Positions 9,499 to 17,109 of a stretch of DNA of 64,000 nucleotides are shown here, piece by piece. Position 1 is the stretch's first letter. Each line of letters starts with the position of its first letter. The DNA is taken from assembly GCA_944320845.1 (NCBI GenBank), contig CALUJA010000017.1, forward strand, positions 1-64,000, in the 5' to 3' direction. The position numbers and the translations under genes are program-made. The notes below the pieces were generated by a model. It was not told where the DNA came from. It was given only the letters and a program-made list of their open reading frames with translations, and did not search any database. The DNA comes from an uncultured Phocaeicola sp. GTDB lineage: Bacteria > Bacteroidota > Bacteroidia > Bacteroidales > Bacteroidaceae.

Positions 9499-9565
9499 CA
9501 AAAGTAGTTGGTAGCCGGTCTAAAGGATATAACATATTTACGGAGATTTGTAACCCATTTACGGA
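9499..9565 (-). promoter_or_regulatory. AraC-type tandem operator and promoter (site C)
   Basis: Direct repeats AACATATTTACGGA (9531-9544) and AACCCATTTACGGA (9552-9565), 21 bp apart, with a 24-bp gap to the -7 box TACTTTTG (9506-9499). The DUF6282 ATG is 14 bases beyond. The site lies in the divergent region shared with the araC-family gene, about 40 bp upstream of that gene's own -7 box. Confidence 0.85.
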
Positions 9566-9604
9566 TTACGGTTCAAAGCAGATACAAGAAACAAGAAGAA
9601 CCTG

Positions 9605-9612
9605 TATTTTTG
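9605..9612 (+). promoter_or_regulatory. -7 box of the araC-family gene
   Basis: TATTTTTG matches TAnnTTTG exactly and lies 25 bases before the ATG at 9638. No clear -33 box is visible. Confidence 0.6.
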
Positions 9613-9637
9613 CTATACGATAAATGATGATGCAAAC

Positions 9638-10555
9638 ATGAAAACAGATTTGACAAATTTGATAAAAATGAATACGGTGGATGAATACAACAAACTGTTC
9701 GGATTGGAAACGCTCCATCCGTTGGTGAATGTCATCGACCTTTCAGATGCTACCCGATTCCCTACGCATTTTGCAATCAATTATGGCATTTATGCCCTGT
9801 TCCTGAAAGAGACCAAATGTGGCGACATACGCTATGGCCGACAAATATATGACTACAAAGAAGGCACAATTACCAGCTTTGCGCCGGGACAGGTATCGGA
9901 AACGGAAATGTTGGACGGCATGAAGCCTACGGCACGCGGCATCGTGTTCCATCCTGACCTGATTAAAGGCACATCGCTCGGGCAGGAAATCAAGTCATAT
10001 TCCTTCTTTTCCTATAATTCCACCGAAGCCTTGCATCTTTCTGCTGAAGAGAAAAGCATCGTCCTTGACTGCCTGGCGAAAATTAAGATAGAGCTGACGC
10101 ATCCGATTGACAAGCTGAGCAAGCGGTTGATTGCAAGAAATATCCAGTTGCTGCTTAATTATTGCATGCGCTTCTATAACCGGCAATTTGTCACCCGTGA
10201 AAAATCGAACAAGGATGTGCTGACCCGGTTCGAAGCCTTGCTTAACGATTATTTCCAAAGTGGAAAGTCGCGTACCAACGGGCTGCCCACCGTAAGGTAT
10301 TTTGCTGACAAGGTATTTCTTTCATCCAACTACTTTGGAGACCTTGTTAAAAAGGAAACGGGAAAGAATCCGCAAGAATATATCCAAGGCAAAATCATAG
10401 ATACGGCTAAAGACATGCTTGCCGATACGGGAATGACCGTAAACCAGATAGCCGACGAATTGGGATTTCAATATACCCAACATTTCAACCGTATGTTCAA
10501 GAAGGTAGCAGGCCATACGCCAAGTGAATTCAGGAAATTGCTGGCAACAGGATGA
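9638..10555 (+). CDS. AraC-family transcriptional regulator of the redox regulon
   Basis: 305 residues. Residues about 1-190 form a cupin-like sensing domain (GIYALFLKETKCGDIRYGRQ). Residues about 205-303 carry the two AraC helix-turn-helix units: VRYFADKVFLSSNYFGDLVKKETGKNPQEY, then MTVNQIADELGFQYTQHFNRMFKKVAGHTPSEFR. It is transcribed away from the DUF6282/aldo-keto reductase unit. The three tandem operators nearby match the two-site, two-helical-turn layout expected for this family, so I infer that it activates all three units. The parallel in E. coli is YqhC with yqhD and dkgA. The inducer is unknown; reactive aldehydes or quinones are the first guess. Confidence 0.92.
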   Translation: MKTDLTNLIKMNTVDEYNKLFGLETLHPLVNVIDLSDATRFPTHFAINYGIYALFLKETKCGDIRYGRQIYDYKEGTITSFAPGQVSETEMLDGMKPTARGIVFHPDLIKGTSLGQEIKSYSFFSYNSTEALHLSAEEKSIVLDCLAKIKIELTHPIDKLSKRLIARNIQLLLNYCMRFYNRQFVTREKSNKDVLTRFEALLNDYFQSGKSRTNGLPTVRYFADKVFLSSNYFGDLVKKETGKNPQEYIQGKIIDTAKDMLADTGMTVNQIADELGFQYTQHFNRMFKKVAGHTPSEFRKLLATG

Positions 10556-10813
10556 TTTGCTTAGTAACTCCGTAAAACGCTACTTCCGCCACAAGCCGCC
10601 ATTGCAGAACCCATTGTTTGATGCGCAATATTCCTTTACCTTGCCGTCCAAAACCGAGTATCAACATAAGCAAAACTGTTTCTTGTCAGAACAACTTTAG
10701 CGGCTGCTATTCTTCGCGCCAATCTTTCCCCTTGCAGGTGTGCGTATGGCAAACGGTCAGTCTGTTTTCCGTATGCCAATATCTTTTTAGTGAGGCGGAG
10801 TTATAACCTCATC

Positions 10814-11860
10814 TTATAGGCACAGCACAGAAACGCAAGCATTCAGGATTTCCTTCCCCACTGCAAGCTGGAAGAAATCCGCTCCATCGGTCTGCAGGGT
10901 GCATTGCGGAAATTCTTTCAATACTTTCCGCAGATAATGGATGTGGCCGTCGATGCGGTTGTTCAGCACGGCAGAATCCGTCCGCCCCGTTTCATCCGGC
11001 CAGAGCGCACGGCTTATTTCCCCGCGCGACACCCGGTGCTCCGGACTTTCCACCAGCATGTCCATAATCTGGAATCCCGTGTTGCGGAGCTTTACCGACT
11101 TTTCGCCCACATGCATGCACTGGCTCACGGCATCCAGACGAATGGTTTCCCTCACCGGGTCGAAGACCTCCTCTTCCGGAGGCGCGGGCAAGACGTGTTC
11201 CTCTACCGGCGGAACTTCCTTTTTCCTCCTTATCCGCCACAAGACGAGCGAGGCAAACGCGGCATACAGGGCCGTAACCGCCCACACTTTCCCGTCGGCA
11301 TGCCGCCATATCACCGCCGGCGGACACTTCACCCATGCCTGTATGCGCACCGCATCCTTTATGTCAAGCGTGTGAACCTCCGAGCAAATCGCCCCTTTGC
11401 AGCTTACCGAATCGTTTCCGCTGTATTGCCGGTCGTCTTCATAACGGTAAACGATGCCCGTCTGCCTTACATCCGCCCTTTCTTTCATTCTTTCCCTAAA
11501 CAAGGCATTAAACCGGTCGGGGTTTATAGGGCGGCATTGAGCCAGTATATATTGTGCGGCCAGCTGATCGGCTAAATATTCATCCATACTATCTTTTAAG
11601 GTTACAACTTCAGTTCCTCTTATAGTAAAAATTTTTATCTCATTGACTTTCTTTCCGGTTGGCAATGTCTGACCTTTTATTTCAAAAGCATTCCGCTGAT
11701 GAAGATCAATTTCTACAACTTCCTTTAATACATCCTCCGTAATTTCCCGTAAGCTGTCTTTCCCCGACACATAAAGAAGATAAGCCAAAAACATTCCTAC
11801 AACACCGAACAAAACAATAAGCTCCGGTTTCCGATTCTTAATCTTAAAAATATTTTTCAT
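10814..11860 (-). CDS. Membrane-bound regulator with periplasmic sensor and C-terminal winged helix
   Basis: About 348 residues from the ATG at 11860; an in-frame ATG at 11932 lies upstream of the promoter. A short cytoplasmic N-terminus leads to a membrane helix (ELIVLFGVVGMFLAYLLYV), then ~150 residues that should be periplasmic and contain several cysteines, a second helix (VWAVTALYAAFASLVLW) and a cytoplasmic C-terminal OmpR/ToxR-type winged helix (VKLRNTGFQIMDMLVESPEHRVSRGEISRALWP is its start). The domain order is the reverse of ToxR. It is divergent from the NVEALA/propeller genes, which it probably controls; sensing of an exported product of that operon is speculation. Confidence 0.75.
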   Translation of the reverse strand: MKNIFKIKNRKPELIVLFGVVGMFLAYLLYVSGKDSLREITEDVLKEVVEIDLHQRNAFEIKGQTLPTGKKVNEIKIFTIRGTEVVTLKDSMDEYLADQLAAQYILAQCRPINPDRFNALFRERMKERADVRQTGIVYRYEDDRQYSGNDSVSCKGAICSEVHTLDIKDAVRIQAWVKCPPAVIWRHADGKVWAVTALYAAFASLVLWRIRRKKEVPPVEEHVLPAPPEEEVFDPVRETIRLDAVSQCMHVGEKSVKLRNTGFQIMDMLVESPEHRVSRGEISRALWPDETGRTDSAVLNNRIDGHIHYLRKVLKEFPQCTLQTDGADFFQLAVGKEILNACVSVLCL

Positions 11861-11879
11861 AAGTATTCGTTTCTTTTCA

Positions 11880-11887
11880 CAAAGATA
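11880..11887 (-). promoter_or_regulatory. -7 box of the membrane regulator
   Basis: TATCTTTG on the minus strand, 19 bases before the ATG at 11860; this rules out the longer frame beginning at 11932. A TTGG 20 bases upstream may serve as -33 element. Confidence 0.6.
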
Positions 11888-11992
11888 GCAGAAAATGCAA
11901 ATATCGTCCAACGTTATAATAAAATAGTCCAAAAATTCATCTTCTTAGACAAAACTAAGGACTTTCATTGAGCTTATTTGGATTTGAGTCCC

Positions 11993-12000
11993 TACTTTTG
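11993..12000 (+). promoter_or_regulatory. -7 box of the NVEALA operon
   Basis: TACTTTTG, an exact TAnnTTTG match, ends 19 bases before the ATG at 12020. A TTG at 11968-11970 is a possible -33 element. Confidence 0.65.
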
Positions 12001-12019
12001 TTACAAAACAAGACAAATT

Positions 12020-12238
12020 ATGAAAAAGAAAACAATCTTATCAATTTTACTATTAGTTGTGGCCTTATCAATCGTTGTTCTAAAAAAAGCAAGCAAAGAA
12101 ACAACCGATGAAAATCCCATAGTAACAGCCAATGTGGAAGCACTTGCCACAGGCGAAGGCTCTTTAATAAAATGTTACAGCATTGGCTGTTTGGTCTACC
12201 CTGTCAATGGAGTAAAAGTTGCATATATAAAGGAATAA
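12020..12238 (+). CDS. NVEALA-family small exported peptide 1
   Basis: 72 residues. The in-frame ATG at 11978 lies upstream of the promoter, so 12020 is the start. A lysine-rich N-terminus and one hydrophobic helix (ILSILLLVVALSIVVL) are followed by a linker and the family signature TANVEALATGEG at about residues 41-52. The 29 residues after NVEALA contain two cysteines four residues apart (CYSIGC) and little charge. The family is recognised in Bacteroidetes genomes but has no settled function. The signature placed before a variable Cys-containing tail looks like a leader/core boundary. Confidence 0.75.
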   Translation: MKKKTILSILLLVVALSIVVLKKASKETTDENPIVTANVEALATGEGSLIKCYSIGCLVYPVNGVKVAYIKE

Positions 12239-12298
12239 CAAAACAAAGTAGAACCGGTTCTGTTTTAAATATAAGTTTAACCACTAAAAACATCCAAA

Positions 12299-12535
12299 AT
12301 GAAAAAACTAATTAGAATGACGCTCGTAACTGCATTCGTCTTTGCTGCGGGCTACAGTGTATACCAATCTCAAAAGGAAGTAACTTTATCTGATTTAGCA
12401 TTAGAAAATGTTGAAGCATTGGCAGGAAGTGAAATCAGCACAAGAGATTGCAAGTATGACCCCCATCAATCTTGCATAGCTCTGCATCCCACAGACCCCT
12501 CAAAAGACCAACATCGTCCTAATGCCAGATGGTAA
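12299..12535 (+). CDS. NVEALA-family small exported peptide 2
   Basis: 78 residues, 60 bases after peptide 1. The N-terminus has a hydrophobic helix (LVTAFVFAAGYSVY), then LSDLALENVEALAGSE near residues 31-46 carrying the same signature. The tail of ~34 residues differs completely from peptide 1: it is polar and basic, with two cysteines separated by seven residues (CKYDPHQSC). Conserved leader and divergent tail in adjacent genes argue for secreted products with different roles. A strong hairpin follows the stop codon. Confidence 0.75.
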   Translation: MKKLIRMTLVTAFVFAAGYSVYQSQKEVTLSDLALENVEALAGSEISTRDCKYDPHQSCIALHPTDPSKDQHRPNARW

Positions 12536-12542
12536 AACAATC

Positions 12543-12591
12543 AGGAAGATGTTTCAAACAAGACAGACTTAATTGTTTGTAACATCTTCCT
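12543..12591 (+). terminator. Long hairpin between the peptide genes and the lipoproteins
   Basis: Arms AGGAAGATGTTTCAAACAA (12543-12561) and its inverse (12573-12591) pair over 19 positions with one T-T mismatch around an 11-base loop. No T-run follows, so it may act as a partial terminator or protect the 3' end of the peptide message, giving higher peptide than lipoprotein expression. The downstream lipoprotein gene starts 25 bases later and has no clear promoter of its own. Confidence 0.6.
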
Positions 12592-12615
12592 ATTACACAA
12601 CCCAAAAATCAAAAT

Positions 12616-13653
12616 ATGAAAGCTTCGCATTACATCGTTCTTTTCATCTGTCTGGTTTTGGCTTCCTGCCGGACGGACAGTCAAAAAGGCATCGACACCT
12701 TCAAGGAGACACAGGAAATAACGGATTTCGAGGTGGTATTTACTGACAAAAGCGAGCCGGTGGGCAGCATCGTCGAACTGAAGAAATGGAAAAATGTGCT
12801 GATTGCAGCGCACTATGGCGACGAATACCGCTTTTCCTTCATCGACGCAAACAGCGGGAAAGTGTTAAGAAGGTGGGGAAAAATCGGAGAAGCCCCGGGA
12901 GAATTCATCGATTTCGGCATGAACTTTTCCGTCTGCGACTCTTCGCTCGTTTTCCCGACGACCATGAAGAAAGAAATCAATACCGTTTCCATCCCGGCCC
13001 TATTGAGAGGGGATGAAATATCCGTGAAACGGGAAAGCTATCCCTATACGGCCGATTTCAGGCCCATGAAAATCCTGCCTTTGGGAGAGGAGAAGGTGGC
13101 GACCGGCTTCTTCAAATCCGGACTGTTCGGGATAGTCGACTCAAGCAACGCCGTGAAAGGGACTTATTCCGACTATCCTTTCCCTACTGAACTGGACAAT
13201 ATCTACAAGGGAACGGTATTCCAGTCTCTGATTGAAACGAACGAAAAGAAGAAGTGCTTCGTCATCTCCATCCTGGCTTCGGACATCTTTGAAATCTATC
13301 AGGAAGAAACAGACGGAATCAGCAGGATATACACCAGCCCGTTCATGCACGAGCCGCAAATCAAGCAGAGCAACGGACGGTATGGCATTGACGACAACGA
13401 AAGTATCGCAGGGATACTGAACATCGCGACTTCGGACAACGCGATTTATTTAGGATATTCTCCGCTGAAATACATCGAAGCCAGCCGTCAGGACTATACC
13501 TTCGATGAAGTGTTGTGCTTCGACTGGGACGGAAACCCGCGGAAGAAATACTTCCTGCCTTTCCCGGCAAGCACTTTATGCGCAGACGGAGATGCGCTTT
13601 ACGGTGTCTGCAACAAGGGGGACGAAATGCTCATCTGCCGTTTCAGGCTGTAA
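12616..13653 (+). CDS. Six-bladed beta-propeller lipoprotein (TolB-like) 1
   Basis: 345 residues with a lipoprotein signal (LVLASC, Cys at about residue 18). The mature part shows the repeated strand pattern of the Bacteroidetes TolB-like/6-bladed propeller family, including the motif GKVLRRWGKIGEAPGEF near residue 85, typical of the first blades. Such proteins cluster with NVEALA peptides. The presumed location is the outer or inner membrane surface, anchored by lipid. It may bind the peptides or another ligand; there is no evidence for catalysis. Confidence 0.8.
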   Translation: MKASHYIVLFICLVLASCRTDSQKGIDTFKETQEITDFEVVFTDKSEPVGSIVELKKWKNVLIAAHYGDEYRFSFIDANSGKVLRRWGKIGEAPGEFIDFGMNFSVCDSSLVFPTTMKKEINTVSIPALLRGDEISVKRESYPYTADFRPMKILPLGEEKVATGFFKSGLFGIVDSSNAVKGTYSDYPFPTELDNIYKGTVFQSLIETNEKKKCFVISILASDIFEIYQEETDGISRIYTSPFMHEPQIKQSNGRYGIDDNESIAGILNIATSDNAIYLGYSPLKYIEASRQDYTFDEVLCFDWDGNPRKKYFLPFPASTLCADGDALYGVCNKGDEMLICRFRL

Positions 13654-13710
13654 ACGGCCTGAAACAGCTGTCGCCCACAGGCTGAATCCATAAAGCAACA
13701 GATTTATACC

Positions 13711-14724
13711 ATGAAAAAACTGACATTACTGACCGTATTACTGATTATCTGCTCCTGCTCATCCCGCCATTCATCGTCCGCCCTATCGGAGTTGGGAAAT
13801 GAAGTCCCGCTGGCGGCACAGGAGTATACGGACGAGATTGTCATGCCCAATCCCTTGAGCATCGCGATGGTAGCGGGAAAGCTGCTTTTGTTTCAGGGAG
13901 TGGGCGAGGATGCCATACTGGTTGTCAACCCGGAAGACGGCACGCTGCAAGGGCGTTTCGGCCTGCGGGGCGTGGGGCCGGGAGAGTTTACCTATCCGAT
14001 ATACTGGGGAAGCAATGTCGAGCGAAACGAACTTTACCTCTTCGACCTGAATCTCTCCTGCCTGCGCACCTATTCCTGCTGGGAAGAAGGTGACAGCATC
14101 CGTTTCTCTTTAGAGAAGGAAAGGAGAATGGAAGCGGAAACCTCCGTCCATTCGGGCGTTGTGATAGGCGATTCGCTGTCTGTCGCCTCGGCTCTCTTCA
14201 ATTCTCCCCAGCCCCTGGTGCTTTTGGACAAGAACCTGAAGCCTTCAGGCTACGTGGAAACCTTTCCGAAGCAAGGCGATTCGCCGGACATGCTTACCTA
14301 TGCAGGCGTATTCTCATCCCGCGGAAACCGGTTTGTATATGGCATGGAAAATCTGGGATACCTTGCCTGCTACCATTGCAAAGGTTCCGAGGTGCGGAAG
14401 GAATGGGAAGTTTTTCTGGAAGAACCGCGCTATAAGGGCGAAAAGCTTGACATCAACCGACTGAAGCAAGGTTTTCTGGATGTGAGGATGACGGAAAACT
14501 ACATCTTCTGCAACTACTCGGGCCAAGTTTTCTCTCCTGAAGACCCCGGATTCTTCGGCCATCACATTTTAGTGTTCAATCACCGGGGAAAGCTTGTCAA
14601 GAACTTCAAGCTGGACAGAAGGATTGCACACATGACCGTGTCCCCTGATGAAAAGACCGTCTACGCTGTCGCCAACGAGCCGGATGTGAACATCGTAAGG
14701 TTTCATGTCGGCGATTTCCTGTAA
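13711..14724 (+). CDS. Six-bladed beta-propeller lipoprotein (TolB-like) 2
   Basis: 337 residues, a paralogue of the preceding gene, 57 bases downstream and likely co-transcribed. The lipoprotein signal ends LIICSCSS. The blade motif GRFGLRGVGPGEFTYP matches the equivalent segment of the neighbour; later blades include KNFKLDRRIAHMTVSPDEKTVYAV. Duplicated propellers beside duplicated peptides suggest matched pairs. Confidence 0.8.
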   Translation: MKKLTLLTVLLIICSCSSRHSSSALSELGNEVPLAAQEYTDEIVMPNPLSIAMVAGKLLLFQGVGEDAILVVNPEDGTLQGRFGLRGVGPGEFTYPIYWGSNVERNELYLFDLNLSCLRTYSCWEEGDSIRFSLEKERRMEAETSVHSGVVIGDSLSVASALFNSPQPLVLLDKNLKPSGYVETFPKQGDSPDMLTYAGVFSSRGNRFVYGMENLGYLACYHCKGSEVRKEWEVFLEEPRYKGEKLDINRLKQGFLDVRMTENYIFCNYSGQVFSPEDPGFFGHHILVFNHRGKLVKNFKLDRRIAHMTVSPDEKTVYAVANEPDVNIVRFHVGDFL

Positions 14725-14862
14725 AACAAGTTCCAGGAAAAAGGATTGCCCGCTCAAACGATGTATATGAAAAAGATTCACTGGTTTCTTGCAAGCATGA
14801 TAAAGCGTTTTCATCCGCAACAAGCTTCATTTTGATACGGGCTTACGGATTTTTCACCGCAA

Positions 14863-14894
14863 GCCTGTTTCATTCGGGAAACGGGAAAACAGGC
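14863..14894. terminator. Hairpin between convergent units
   Basis: GCCTGTTT and AAACAGGC form an 8-bp stem around a 16-base loop, between the end of the second propeller gene and the end of the convergent GH92 gene. No long T-run on either side. Confidence 0.4.
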
Positions 14895-14948
14895 CTGCCT
14901 GCCGAAGAAAGGAACACAAGCCGTTTTCGCGGAAATCTCCTTATGCGC

Positions 14949-16955
14949 TCAATAGACAAATTCCAGCAGTCCTCCCTTTACGATATCGGCGTGGGCCAGA
15001 CGGTAGCCGGTCACAATCCGGCCGTTCAGCCGGACTTCACGCACGGACTGCGCCGGGTCTTTACGGTTCACCGCACGGATAACGAACTTTTTCCCCGGGA
15101 CGACAGACAGCGCAATCTCATCAAACAGCGGGGAGGCCAGTTCGTAAAAAGGCTCTCCCACAACAAGCGGATAGATTCCCATGGCACTGAACACATACCA
15201 CGCGCTCATCGCTCCGTCATCCTCGTCCATCTCGGGACAGAATCCGTCGGGCGCATTGCGGAATGCCCGTCCCACGAACGGAGAGGGGTATTCGGCGTTC
15301 CCCCCGTAAATATGCCTTATCGGGGCGGTCAGGATGCGGCGCACCGTGGCCTGGGTCTTTTCCGGACTGCCGAGGCGGTTGAACAGGAAAGGCACGTGGA
15401 TATCCGGCTCGTTGCCCTGATTGTAAAGGTCGCGGGCGAAGAACTCCGTGAGCTGCGCCTCCAGCGAATCCCGCCCAACCATTTCAATCATCCGGTCCAG
15501 ATATTGCGGAGCGGCCCACCGGTACTGCCAGCGCGTCCCCTGATACAGTCCGTTGCGCCTCATCCTTACGAAAGAAGAGTCTATATCCTTGAACTCCCGC
15601 GCCCATGCCGCGCAGAAAAGGCTGTCTCCCATCCGGGCATAACGGCCGGCATCCCCTTTATGGTTCAGGATATCCGCCATGCGCGAGAGCGCCCACCAGT
15701 CTGTTACCGCCTCCATGCAGCGGTCCGGCGAACTCAAAGAAAGGCCCTCCGCCTCGCGCTTCATGCCCTCGTAAGCGTCGGCCAGGTTCTCCACCCGGAT
15801 TCCCTTCAGATGACTGTCGAGCAGCAAGGGGACGGCATGTTCGGTTCGTACGGTCGGAACGCACTCATGGTCGGTAGACCAGTCGCGTTTCCCCGTGACA
15901 TACAGGCGGGCGAGCGAGTGCATCATGTCCGTCATACGCTCCGGAACGAGCAGGGTGAGCAGAGGAAACTTGGTGCGGTAGGTATCCCAAAGCGACCAGG
16001 AACTGTAATAGTCAAACCCTTCGGCACGGTAAACCCGGCCGTCGGTCGCGGTGTATTCTTCATCTCCCTCCGACGTCACCTGAAACGGACTGTGGCATGT
16101 GCGGCACAGAGAGGTATAAAACAAAGTGCGGTCTTCGTCACTCCCTCCCTTTACCTGAATGCGTGACAGTATATCGTCCCACGCGGCGGACGCCTGCTGC
16201 CGGATGCCATCGAAATCAAGGGATTCTTCCTTCTGATAACGCTCGCGGGCGTGCTCTATGCTTTGCGAAGAAAGCGCGATGCGCACTTCAATCTCCTTTT
16301 CCGCACCAAACATCAGCCTCCGGCAGAAGCCGTCGGCCTCCGCACGGAAAGGGGCATCCGTATGGAGATAATAATATAAGGTATATTTCCCGTTGCCGCA
16401 CGTGTTGGCCGACGCGATGCTTCCACCCGCTTCATGAGGAGAAAGCACCTCGAAAGAAGAGCCATACACTTTTTCAAACGAAGACTGCGGATTGACGGTC
16501 AGCACACGCTGCCCGCCGGACGGATAGACAAAACGGTAACAGGCCGTGGTGCGCGTGGCCGTAAGGCCGACCTCCACGCCGTTGCTCAGACATACGCGGT
16601 AATATCCCGGCTCGGCGGCCTCCGTCTGCTTCACGATATGCAATTCCGCTCCGGAATTATCCGGATACAGACTGACATTGCCGCCGCATCCCTGCCCTCC
16701 CACGCCCGACAGGCGGTTGACAGAAATCCCGGAGATACGGGTTTCGGCGTAGTCATAGCCTGGATGCTGGCGGGGACTGCTGTCCGGCCCGACCTGAACC
16801 ATGCCGAACGGGACACATGCCGCCGGCGAAAGCTGGCCGTGGTCGCCCGAAGTACCCCAAAACATATTCACTTCCTTTACCAGTCCCTGAGCAAAAGACA
16901 GTCCGCTCCCCATCAAAAAGAAGAGCAACAAAACCATATTCCGTTTCATAAGCAT
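14949..16955 (-). CDS. GH92-family glycosidase (alpha-mannosidase type), variant
   Basis: 668 residues with a signal peptide (hydrophobic run ending SGLSFAQG). GH92 hallmarks: VNMFWGTSGDHGQLSPAACVPFGMVQ at the mature N-terminus, a central SSWSLWDTYRTKFPLL, then GNEPDIHVPFLFN and EMDEDDGAMSAWYVFSAMGIYPL. GH92 enzymes are calcium-dependent exo-alpha-mannosidases. This copy is shorter and more divergent than the GH92 gene at 42657 and carries a DEDDG motif where that one has GNDDAG, so linkage specificity may differ. The start could also be the ATG at 16949. It stands alone, convergent with the propeller operon. Confidence 0.88.
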   Translation of the reverse strand: MLMKRNMVLLLFFLMGSGLSFAQGLVKEVNMFWGTSGDHGQLSPAACVPFGMVQVGPDSSPRQHPGYDYAETRISGISVNRLSGVGGQGCGGNVSLYPDNSGAELHIVKQTEAAEPGYYRVCLSNGVEVGLTATRTTACYRFVYPSGGQRVLTVNPQSSFEKVYGSSFEVLSPHEAGGSIASANTCGNGKYTLYYYLHTDAPFRAEADGFCRRLMFGAEKEIEVRIALSSQSIEHARERYQKEESLDFDGIRQQASAAWDDILSRIQVKGGSDEDRTLFYTSLCRTCHSPFQVTSEGDEEYTATDGRVYRAEGFDYYSSWSLWDTYRTKFPLLTLLVPERMTDMMHSLARLYVTGKRDWSTDHECVPTVRTEHAVPLLLDSHLKGIRVENLADAYEGMKREAEGLSLSSPDRCMEAVTDWWALSRMADILNHKGDAGRYARMGDSLFCAAWAREFKDIDSSFVRMRRNGLYQGTRWQYRWAAPQYLDRMIEMVGRDSLEAQLTEFFARDLYNQGNEPDIHVPFLFNRLGSPEKTQATVRRILTAPIRHIYGGNAEYPSPFVGRAFRNAPDGFCPEMDEDDGAMSAWYVFSAMGIYPLVVGEPFYELASPLFDEIALSVVPGKKFVIRAVNRKDPAQSVREVRLNGRIVTGYRLAHADIVKGGLLEFVY

Positions 16956-17076
16956 TCAAATAGATGCGCAAAGGAAAGCATTTCTTATGTCAATGCCGTT
17001 ACAATCCGGTTTCAATCCTTTTATCCGGAACACAAATAAACTCCGCCCGATTGTTTCCCGTATCCGATAAATATTT

Positions 17077-17084
17077 TATATTTG
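17077..17084 (+). promoter_or_regulatory. -7 box of the M20 hydrolase gene
   Basis: TATATTTG, exact TAnnTTTG match, ending 25 bases before the ATG at 17110. Confidence 0.55.
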
Positions 17085-17109
17085 CCTTGACAAAAAAGAG
17101 CCTAATCTT

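Noticed and set aside
10618-10806. A 62-codon plus-strand frame after the AraC gene
   Set aside because: No ribosome-binding site, family or compositional support; the 258-base gap looks non-coding.
12735-12752. A single copy of the operator half-site TATTTACTGAC inside a propeller gene
   Set aside because: Only one copy, no AAC prefix, no paired repeat 21 bp away and no -7 box at the fixed distance; chance match in coding sequence.
14832-16166. A 444-codon plus-strand frame opposite GH92
   Set aside because: Overlaps the GH92 gene antisense and has no recognisable content.
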